DNA of 7,109 nucleotides. Source: an uncultured Eubacteriales bacterium (GTDB lineage Bacteria; Bacillota; Clostridia; Oscillospirales; UMGS1783). The notes beneath the pieces are model-generated. The model did not search any database. It was not told where the DNA came from and saw nothing but the letters and a program-made list of their open reading frames with translations. Position 1 is the first letter of the stretch. The number at the start of each line of letters is the position of its first letter. The position numbers were made by a program, and so were the translations under genes. The stretch covers positions 1 through 7,109 of the forward strand of contig CAJLRT010000049.1 of the NCBI GenBank assembly GCA_905209135.1, read 5' to 3'. Positions 1 to 4,734 of this stretch are shown piece by piece.

Positions 1-129
1 GACGGCATGCGCGCGGATTTTATTGTTTTAGATAAAAACCCGCTGGAGGTCCCCATGGACGAAGTAAGGGAACTGGAGGTTTTGGCTGCCGTTAAGGACG
101 GAATTTGTGTGTACCGAAAAAGTGAATGA
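1..129 (+). CDS. YtcJ-like amidohydrolase, C-terminal fragment (5' truncated by window edge)
   Basis: The reading frame is open from base 1 to the TGA at 127-129 and encodes 42 residues. The segment ADFIVLDKNPLEV, followed by an acidic stretch and a VLAAVKDGICVY ending, resembles the C-terminus of amidohydrolase-family proteins of the YtcJ/AepA type. In these the final beta-sandwich strands carry an ADFVVLD-NPL-V pattern and end in a 'V-ATIK-GK-VY' strand. Family members are metal-dependent hydrolases acting on amide or related bonds, and the physiological substrate of most is unknown. The catalytic TIM-barrel and its metal ligands lie upstream of the window, so activity cannot be assessed. 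The family call rests only on this short tail; a related urease-superfamily hydrolase such as an imidazolonepropionase-like protein is the main alternative. Confidence 0.72.
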   Translation, partial: DGMRADFIVLDKNPLEVPMDEVRELEVLAAVKDGICVYRKSE

Positions 130-164
130 GCGTTTCATGTGTATTTACTGAGACGCGCATGCGT

Positions 165-202
165 CGCCGCAGGCTGTATTGCGCCTGCGGCGGCATTGTT
201 CT
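165..202 (+). terminator. Possible intrinsic terminator after the amidohydrolase
   Basis: A perfect 10-bp stem is formed by CGCCGCAGGC (165-174) and GCCTGCGGCG (183-192), with an 8-nt loop. The bases after it (to 202) are only moderately T-rich (ATTGTTCT), so termination may be weak. It sits 36 nt after the amidohydrolase stop and upstream of the next promoter, where a terminator is expected. Confidence 0.45.
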
Positions 203-256
203 ATCAAGCGCCGGCTGCCGCGCCGGCCCCCGGCCGTTTACGGGCGCTGCGCGCAA

Positions 257-285
257 TTGAAAGACGCGGAGGCATGTGCTATAAT
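257..285 (+). promoter_or_regulatory. Sigma-A type promoter for the DUF3795-VOC unit
   Basis: TTGAAA (257-262) and TATAAT (280-285) are separated by exactly 17 nt, and a TG at 277-278 makes an extended -10. This is very close to the vegetative consensus. Transcription should start near base 292, giving a leader of about 18 nt that carries the AGGGGG ribosome binding site (295-300). The promoter argues against any coding start upstream of 310. Confidence 0.85.
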
Positions 286-309
286 ATCATAAAAAGGGGG
301 ACGAAGTGC

Positions 310-651
310 ATGAAAGACATGATTGGGTACTGCGGACTGGACTGTGAAAAGTGTGACGCCTACATTGCAACGATAAACAATGACCAGGCCCTGCGCGAGA
401 AGACCGCAAAGCTCTGGGCGCAGTTGAATAACGCACCCATTCTGCCCGAACATATCAACTGCGACGGCTGCCGCGCTGACGGGAGGAAAACCGTATTCTG
501 CGACAGTATCTGCGCTATTCGCAGATGCGCGCTGAAAGAGGGCGTAACCACCTGCGGCGACTGCCCTGATGTCAGCCGCTGTGAAACGGCCGCGGCGGTG
601 CTTGCGCATAATCCCGACGCCCGCAATAATCTGAATTTGGGAGAAAAATGA
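310..651 (+). CDS. DUF3795 domain protein, cysteine-rich
   Basis: This 113-residue protein begins MKDMIGYCGLDCEKCDAY, the characteristic opening of DUF3795 proteins. It has eleven cysteines, at about residues 8, 12, 15, 51, 54, 64, 68, 73, 82, 85 and 91, grouped as C-x3-C-x2-C near the N-terminus, CDGC in the middle and CGDC near the end. Such clusters suggest zinc or another metal bound in a small cytoplasmic protein, but that is inference; the family has no established function. No signal peptide or membrane segment is visible. The ATG at 310 was chosen because AGGGGG lies 9 nt upstream and the promoter ends at 285; the ATG at 319 is a possible alternative. The frame stays open back to 139, but that extension would run through the promoter. 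The stop is one base before the VOC gene start, so the two are probably translationally coupled. Confidence 0.87.
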   Translation: MKDMIGYCGLDCEKCDAYIATINNDQALREKTAKLWAQLNNAPILPEHINCDGCRADGRKTVFCDSICAIRRCALKEGVTTCGDCPDVSRCETAAAVLAHNPDARNNLNLGEK

Positions 652-652
652 G

Positions 653-1108
653 ATGCAATACAAGAGCGCTGTGCTGGTCGTGACCGACATGGACAGATCC
701 GTTGCGTTTTATAAAGAGGTTCTTGGGCTGGAGGTAATCCTGGATTTCGGCGCCAACAAAACGTTGACCGGCGGACTGGCTTTGCAGTCTTTAGAGTCCT
801 ATAAAGAATTTATTGGCGCGGACATTGCCTTTGGCGGCAACGGCTGTGAGATCTATTTTGAAGAGGATAACTTTGACGCATTTGCAATAAAGCTGGACGC
901 CTGTGCCGTTTCATATGTCCATCCGGTCAAAGAGCATAGTTGGGGGCAGCGGGTTGTGCGTTTTTATGACCCGGACAGACACATCATAGAAGTTGGTGAA
1001 AATATGGAGGCGGTGTGCGGCCGCTTCCTGCACAGCGGAATGACGCCGGAACAGGTCGCCGGGAGGATGGACGTGCCGCTTGCATATGTAACCGCCTGCA
1101 TGCGATAA
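653..1108 (+). CDS. VOC superfamily protein (glyoxalase/bleomycin-resistance fold)
   Basis: This 151-residue cytoplasmic protein has the vicinal oxygen chelate layout. The first module begins VLVVTDMDRSVAFYKEVLGLEV, and the second ends GQRVVRFYDPDRHIIEVGE, whose E113 matches the usual last metal ligand. The position that normally holds the first ligand (H or Q, seven residues before the Asp of VTD) is Ser5, so metal binding may be altered or absent. After the VOC fold, residues about 118-151 form an extra tail, with a helix-turn-helix-like stretch GMTPEQVAGRMDVPLAYV. VOC proteins include glyoxalases, dioxygenases, epimerases and drug-binding or antibiotic-modifying proteins; nothing here identifies the substrate. 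The gene starts one base after the DUF3795 stop, with GGGAG at 639-643 as ribosome binding site, and is followed by a strong terminator. It is therefore the last gene of a two-gene unit. Confidence 0.86.
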   Translation: MQYKSAVLVVTDMDRSVAFYKEVLGLEVILDFGANKTLTGGLALQSLESYKEFIGADIAFGGNGCEIYFEEDNFDAFAIKLDACAVSYVHPVKEHSWGQRVVRFYDPDRHIIEVGENMEAVCGRFLHSGMTPEQVAGRMDVPLAYVTACMR

Positions 1109-1148
1109 ACCGCTGTTTACGGTTCAGAAGCGGCCGAATATGAAGGGC

Positions 1149-1180
1149 GGCCCGCGCGCGAGAGCGCGCGGGCCTCTTTT
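1149..1180 (+). terminator. Strong intrinsic terminator ending the DUF3795-VOC unit
   Basis: A perfect 11-bp GC-rich stem (GGCCCGCGCGC at 1149-1159 with GCGCGCGGGCC at 1164-1174) closes a GAGA loop of the GNRA type and is followed by TCTTTT (1175-1180). It lies 40 nt after the VOC stop codon. Confidence 0.9.
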
Positions 1181-1232
1181 ACAGCGCTGCGCCGGCCGTC
1201 CGCGCGTTCCGTTTTTCTGCGGCCTGCGCGCC

Positions 1233-1266
1233 TTTTCATCCAATTTTAATGAAACTGTGTTATAAT
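1233..1266 (+). promoter_or_regulatory. Promoter of the two-component operon with tandem OmpR-type boxes
   Basis: A perfect -10 TATAAT lies at 1261-1266. The expected -35 position (1238-1243, ATCCAA) is poor. In its place are two similar heptamers, TTTTCAT (1233-1239) and TTTTAAT (1244-1250), spaced by 4 nt for an 11-bp period. Direct repeats of this period next to a weak -35 are typical of sites bound by OmpR/PhoB-class regulators. The same TTTTAAT-to--10 spacing recurs upstream of the PepSY gene. Predicted transcription would begin near 1273, leaving an unusually short leader of about 12 nt. The dyad TTTCAT/ATGAAA (1234-1239, 1249-1254) also overlaps this region. Confidence 0.62.
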
Positions 1267-1284
1267 AAAAAAGAGGTGACGCAT

Positions 1285-1965
1285 ATGCGCATATTGCTAG
1301 CGGAAGACGAACGGGATTTAAATGAAATTATCGTACGGAAACTGACGGCCGAGGGATACAGTGTGGACGCCTGCTTCGATGGGGAGGAGGCCGCCGGCAT
1401 ATTGTCCTATACGGATTACGACGCCGTCATACTGGATATTATGATGCCCGGGGCGGATGGGTTTTCCGTGCTGCGCCGCCTGCGGGACGCGGGGAAGACG
1501 ACGCCGGTTCTGTTTCTCACGGCGCGGGACGCTGTCGCCGACCGGGTCAAGGGCCTGGACAGCGGCGCGAACGACTATCTTGTAAAACCCTTTTCGCTCG
1601 ATGAGCTCTGCGCGAGGGTCCGGGCCATGACGCGCGCCTCCTACGGCAGGGTGAGCAACGTTCTGCGCGCAGGCGACCTGACGCTGGACTGCGCTTCGCA
1701 CCAGGTGACAAGAGGGGGCGAGGAGATCGCCCTGTCGGCGAAGGAATACGCGCTGCTGGAATATATGATGTACAACAAGGGCGTCGTTTTGTCCCGGGAA
1801 AAAATAGAGGACCACATCTGGAATTTCGATTATGAGGGCGGCACAAACGTAGTGGACGTATACATCCGCTACCTCCGCAAAAAGATAGACGACGGGCACG
1901 GCGAGAAGCTCATCCACACGGTCCGCGGCAGCGGATATGTGCTGCGGGAGGGGAACAACGCATGA
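1285..1965 (+). CDS. OmpR/PhoB-family response regulator
   Basis: This 226-residue cytoplasmic transcription factor has a receiver domain (residues about 1-115) with the acidic pair E8/D9, phospho-acceptor Asp51 (VILDIMMPG), Thr79 (FLTARD) and Lys101 (LVKPF). A winged-helix Trans_reg_C domain follows (about 128-222), with the typical LSAKEYALLEYMM and VDVYIRYLRKKID stretches and the GSGYVL ending. All phosphorylation residues are present, so it should be a functional partner of the kinase encoded next to it, whose start codon overlaps its stop (ATGA at 1962-1965). The ATG at 1285 was chosen because AGAGGTG (1272-1278) is 6 nt upstream; the in-frame ATG at 1249 lies inside the promoter and lacks a ribosome binding site. 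Tandem heptamers in its own promoter suggest autoregulation. The signal and exact subfamily cannot be read from the sequence. Confidence 0.96.
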   Translation: MRILLAEDERDLNEIIVRKLTAEGYSVDACFDGEEAAGILSYTDYDAVILDIMMPGADGFSVLRRLRDAGKTTPVLFLTARDAVADRVKGLDSGANDYLVKPFSLDELCARVRAMTRASYGRVSNVLRAGDLTLDCASHQVTRGGEEIALSAKEYALLEYMMYNKGVVLSREKIEDHIWNFDYEGGTNVVDVYIRYLRKKIDDGHGEKLIHTVRGSGYVLREGNNA

Positions 1966-3389
1966 AACACCTTTCGATTCGACTGAAAATCACCCTGTGG
2001 TTCACTGCTTTTCTGGTGTTTGTCGTAGCGCTCACCTATGCGGGCATCCTGTCCGTGAGCAACCAGGTCATCCAGAAGACCATCCGCGACAGCCTGATTG
2101 AAACAGTGGAGCACAATGTGGACGAAATCGAATATTACCGGAGCATAGACGACGTGGATCTGGCAAACGACGTGGACCATTTCATCGCGTACGCAGGCGG
2201 CTATCTGGAAGTAGACGACGATTTTCTGGACGCGGTCAACCAGGTTTACACGGCTCTTTACAGCAGCGACCAGACGCTGCTGTACGGCGAAAATCCCATT
2301 GCGGGGGAGAGCTTTGCCCGCGGGCTGGCCGATTCCAGAATCCAGAAAATAACCGTCGGAGGCACGGGGTACTATATATTTGACAGGGCGCTGGACAGGG
2401 CGGGCCTGGAGGGGCTTTGGCTGCGCGGGGTTGTTTCGGAGGCGCAGGGCAAAGCGGAGATGTCGGCCATTTCGCGGCTGTCGCTGATTCTGCTGCCGAC
2501 GCTTGTGCTGATTGCGGCCGTTGGCGGGTATCTGCTCGCGAAGCGGATGCTCCGTCCGGTCCAGCAGATTTCTGACGCTGCGGCCCAGATCGGAGAGCGC
2601 GGCGACCTCAAAAAGCGCATTGAGCTCGGCGAAGGCGGCGATGAGCTGCACCAGCTCGCCGACCGGTTCAACGAGATGTTTGCGAGGCTGGACGAGGCGT
2701 TTGAAAAGGAGCGCCAGTTTACGGCGGACGCCTCCCATGAAATGCGCACTCCCATGTCCGTCATCATGGCGCAGTGCGAGCTGGCCCTGGAGGGGCGCGG
2801 GGACGAGGCGGACTATGTAAAGGCGCTGCAGGTAATTCAGCGGCAGGGGAAAAAGATGACCCGGCTGATTAACGACATGCTGGACTTTACCCGCCTGGAA
2901 CAGCGGGCCGACCAGTACCCGCGCGAGTCGGTTGACCTCTCCGCGCTTGTGCGTTCCGTCTGCGCGGACCTGTCGCTGGTACGGGAGCGCGGCATAACGC
3001 TCTGCTGTGAGGCGGAGGGAGCGCTCATGTGCCGGGGGAACCGCGAGCTTCTGACCCGTCTGCTTACGAACCTTGTGTCCAACGCCTACCGGTACGGCCG
3101 GGATCACGGGCATATCCTGGTAAAGCTGGCGCGGGCGGACGGCGCCGTGCGCCTGTCCGTGGCCGACGATGGAATCGGCATAGCGCCGGCGGAGCGGGAA
3201 AAGATTTTCCGCCGTTTTTACCGGGCCGACACCGCGCGCGCCGGCGGGGGCACGGGACTGGGCCTTGCCATGGCGAGCGAGATCGCAAAATGGCACGGCG
3301 GAGTCATTGAGGTGGAGAGCGAACAGGGAAAGGGCAGCGTTTTTACGCTGGTGCTGCCGGACGCCGCGGCCTGCGCTGAAAAAGAATGA
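1962..3389 (+). CDS. Membrane sensor histidine kinase
   Basis: This 475-residue kinase is the partner of the upstream regulator. From the N-terminus: a short cytoplasmic stretch; TM1 at about residues 10-32; an extracytoplasmic sensor region of about 140 residues (33-171), rich in acidic residues and without a recognisable named domain; TM2 at about 172-193; a HAMP linker (about 194-246); and a HisKA domain with phospho-acceptor His259 in SHEMRTP. The HATPase domain has an N box (TNLVSNAYRYG, residues 369-379), a G1 box (DDGIGI, 402-407), an F box (FRRFYRAD, 416-423) and a G2 box (GGGTGLGLA, 428-436). All catalytic motifs are intact. It would phosphorylate Asp51 of the regulator and may also dephosphorylate it. 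The 4-nt ATGA overlap implies translational coupling, with GGGAGGGG just upstream as ribosome binding site. The PepSY gene follows after 68 nt with no terminator between, so some read-through is likely. Confidence 0.96.
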   Translation: MKHLSIRLKITLWFTAFLVFVVALTYAGILSVSNQVIQKTIRDSLIETVEHNVDEIEYYRSIDDVDLANDVDHFIAYAGGYLEVDDDFLDAVNQVYTALYSSDQTLLYGENPIAGESFARGLADSRIQKITVGGTGYYIFDRALDRAGLEGLWLRGVVSEAQGKAEMSAISRLSLILLPTLVLIAAVGGYLLAKRMLRPVQQISDAAAQIGERGDLKKRIELGEGGDELHQLADRFNEMFARLDEAFEKERQFTADASHEMRTPMSVIMAQCELALEGRGDEADYVKALQVIQRQGKKMTRLINDMLDFTRLEQRADQYPRESVDLSALVRSVCADLSLVRERGITLCCEAEGALMCRGNRELLTRLLTNLVSNAYRYGRDHGHILVKLARADGAVRLSVADDGIGIAPAEREKIFRRFYRADTARAGGGTGLGLAMASEIAKWHGGVIEVESEQGKGSVFTLVLPDAAACAEKE

Positions 3390-3392
3390 TAC

Positions 3393-3426
3393 CGCTAATC
3401 GTCTTTTAATATTTCTGCTGTACACT
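3393..3426 (+). promoter_or_regulatory. Promoter of the PepSY gene with the same regulator box as the two-component operon
   Basis: TTTTAAT (3404-3410) lies exactly 10 nt upstream of a -10-like TACACT (3421-3426), the same arrangement as at 1244-1266. A related heptamer, CGCTAAT (3393-3399), is 11 bp further upstream. No good -35 is present (3398-3403 is ATCGTC), as expected for an activator-dependent promoter. Aligned without gaps over 38 bases, 1233-1270 and 3393-3430 agree at 21 positions by my count. Predicted transcription would begin near 3433, ahead of the AAAGGAGA ribosome binding site (3443-3450). Confidence 0.55.
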
Positions 3427-3457
3427 AAACTCGTAAAAACCGAAAGGAGAGTTTGGA

Positions 3458-4579
3458 ATGACAAAAATCAAACGTTTTTTTGAAACGCCGCGCAAAGCGA
3501 TTCTGAGTTCAGTTTGTATTCTCGCCGTTTTGGCCCTCATCGGCACAGGCACCGCCTTTGCGGCGTGCGCGATTGCGGAGGGCGCGGCGATCGGCGCGGA
3601 AAACGCGAAGAGATTCGCCTTTGCCGACGCCGGCGTGGATCCTGCCGCCGCACAGGCGGTGCGCACGGAGTTCGACTATGAGCAGGGACAGTTTGTCTAT
3701 GAGGTAGAATTTGTCGCCGACGGTACGGAGTATGAGTACTGGATTCGGTCGACGGACGGCGCCGTCGTCAAAAAAGAGCAGGAGATCGTGTTCCACGACG
3801 GCTCTACCGCAACTGCCGTTGCTGAGATCACACTCGACGAGGCAAAGAACGCGGCGCTGGCCGATGCGGGACTGACGGCGGAGGACGCCGTATTCACCAA
3901 GGCGAAGCTGGACCTGGACGACGGCCTGTCCGTCTATGACATTGAATTTCATACCGACGATTTCCAGTATGAATATGAGATCAACGCGGCAGACGCGTCG
4001 GTGTACAGCAGGAGTAAAGAGGCGGTTCTTGCCGAGTCCGACCCGGCGCCTGCGCCGGAATCGCAATCGTCTTCGTCCCGGCCCGCCGCCTCCCAGTCCG
4101 GCCAGAGCCAGCCGGCCGCGGGCAGAATCACGCTTGACGAGGCGAAGGGCAAAGCGCTTGCCGACGCCGGGGTAGACGCCTCCGCCGTCACATATACGAA
4201 GGCAAAGCTGGACTATGACGACGGCGACGCGGTATACGACATTGAGTTCTACACCTCTGCGCGCGAATATGAGTATGAAATCGACGCCGCAACCGGCGCG
4301 GTACGCGAACGGAGCTCGGAGGCTTTCCAGGGCGCTGCCGGCTCGGGAAACAGCGGCAATGGGAGCACCTATATCGGCGTGGACAAGGCGAAATCCATCG
4401 CCGTCGGCCATGCGGGGTTTTCCCTCTCCGACGTGCAGTTCTCCAAGGCAAAGCTTGAGAATGACGACGGGCATACCGTCTATGAAATCGAGTTCTATCA
4501 GGGCGATGTGGAATATGACTACACGATCAATGCCGCAACCGGCGCCGTCATGGAGTTTGATGCGGAGAGAGAGGACTAG
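3458..4579 (+). CDS. Membrane-anchored or secreted protein with four tandem PepSY modules
   Basis: This 373-residue protein has a basic N-terminus (MTKIKRFFETPRK) and then one hydrophobic segment (residues about 14-40), which could be a signal peptide or an uncleaved anchor. FAAC (residues 34-37) is only a poor lipobox. The rest should lie outside the membrane and is strongly acidic. Four PepSY-like modules follow at about 44-108, 121-190, 221-290 and 306-369. Each has a 'DEAK--ALADAG' helix and a 'KAKLD-DDG--VYDIEF' strand, and ends in an 'A-TGAV' turn. Modules 2 and 3 sit exactly 100 residues apart, separated by a Ser/Pro/Gln-rich linker (about 193-223). PepSY domains are known from M4 peptidase propeptides and YpeB and are thought to restrain peptidases or act in the cell envelope. 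Location behind the kinase suggests an output or feedback partner of that system; this is inference. AAAGGAGA 7 nt upstream supports the start. Confidence 0.9.
   Translation: MTKIKRFFETPRKAILSSVCILAVLALIGTGTAFAACAIAEGAAIGAENAKRFAFADAGVDPAAAQAVRTEFDYEQGQFVYEVEFVADGTEYEYWIRSTDGAVVKKEQEIVFHDGSTATAVAEITLDEAKNAALADAGLTAEDAVFTKAKLDLDDGLSVYDIEFHTDDFQYEYEINAADASVYSRSKEAVLAESDPAPAPESQSSSSRPAASQSGQSQPAAGRITLDEAKGKALADAGVDASAVTYTKAKLDYDDGDAVYDIEFYTSAREYEYEIDAATGAVRERSSEAFQGAAGSGNSGNGSTYIGVDKAKSIAVGHAGFSLSDVQFSKAKLENDDGHTVYEIEFYQGDVEYDYTINAATGAVMEFDAERED
3818..4327 (+). repeat. Internal duplication of PepSY modules 2 and 3 (300-bp period)
   Basis: Residues 121-190 and 221-290 of the PepSY protein align without a gap at an offset of exactly 100 residues, with about 42 of 70 positions identical by manual count. 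Shared blocks include ITLDEAK (124-130, 224-230), KAKLD and VYDIEF. At DNA level, similar blocks begin near 3827 and 4127. Modules 1 and 4 are more diverged, so modules 2 and 3 look like the most recent duplication. Confidence 0.8.
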
Positions 4580-4596
4580 ACTGCGCTTTTACCGTA

Positions 4597-4630
4597 TCCG
4601 CCTGCCGGGAAACCGGCAGGCGGAATTTTA
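4597..4630 (+). terminator. Strong intrinsic terminator after the PepSY gene
   Basis: A perfect 12-bp stem (TCCGCCTGCCGG at 4597-4608 with CCGGCAGGCGGA at 4613-4624) closes a GAAA loop, again of the GNRA type, followed by TTTTA (4626-4630). It isolates the two-component/PepSY region from the downstream gene. Confidence 0.88.
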
Positions 4631-4651
4631 GTTGTAAATTTCCGGAAACAG

Positions 4652-4701
4652 AGAAAATTCGCAAGATTGGAGTAGAAATATCCGCGCCTTTCCAGTATAC
4701 T
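4652..4701 (+). promoter_or_regulatory. Possible promoter and AraC-type operator of the fusion gene
   Basis: A -10-like TATACT lies at 4696-4701, with no good -35 at 17 nt (4673-4678 is TAGAAA). Two similar half-sites, AGAAAATTCG (4652-4661) and AGAAATATCC (4674-4683), agree at 7 of 10 positions and are 22 bp apart, about two helical turns. This is close to the spacing of half-sites bound by AraC-family proteins, and the proximal copy overlaps the -35 position. A perfect palindrome TTTCCGGAAA (4639-4648) lies just upstream. The assignment is suggestive only. Confidence 0.33.
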
Positions 4702-4734
4702 GAATATGTATTTGTAAGCGGGAATCGGCGCAAG

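Noticed and set aside
139..309. N-terminal extension of the DUF3795 frame back to an ATG at 139 (170-residue version).
   Set aside because: The extension would be encoded by a hairpin and the TTGAAA/TATAAT promoter, has low-complexity Ala/Pro sequence, and lacks a ribosome binding site. DUF3795 proteins start close to the first CGLDC motif.
1183..1232. GC-rich, partly self-complementary stretch after the VOC terminator, considered as a second terminator or small RNA.
   Set aside because: Pairing is short and imperfect, and no promoter precedes it.
1249..1284. Upstream ATG giving the response regulator 12 extra residues.
   Set aside because: It lies upstream of and across the TATAAT box, has no Shine-Dalgarno, and receiver domains normally begin with the MRILLAEDE strand encoded from 1285.
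3390..3457. Possible terminator between the kinase and PepSY genes.
   Set aside because: No stable stem followed by a T-run is visible; read-through from the kinase gene is therefore likely.
1869..3464. Minus-strand frame of 531 residues opposite the histidine kinase.
   Set aside because: It mirrors the kinase coding sequence, is rich in Arg/His/Gln as antisense shadows are, and has no recognisable family motif.
3509..4474. Minus-strand frame of 321 residues opposite the PepSY gene.
   Set aside because: Its apparent repeats are the reverse complement of the PepSY modules; there is no independent coding evidence.
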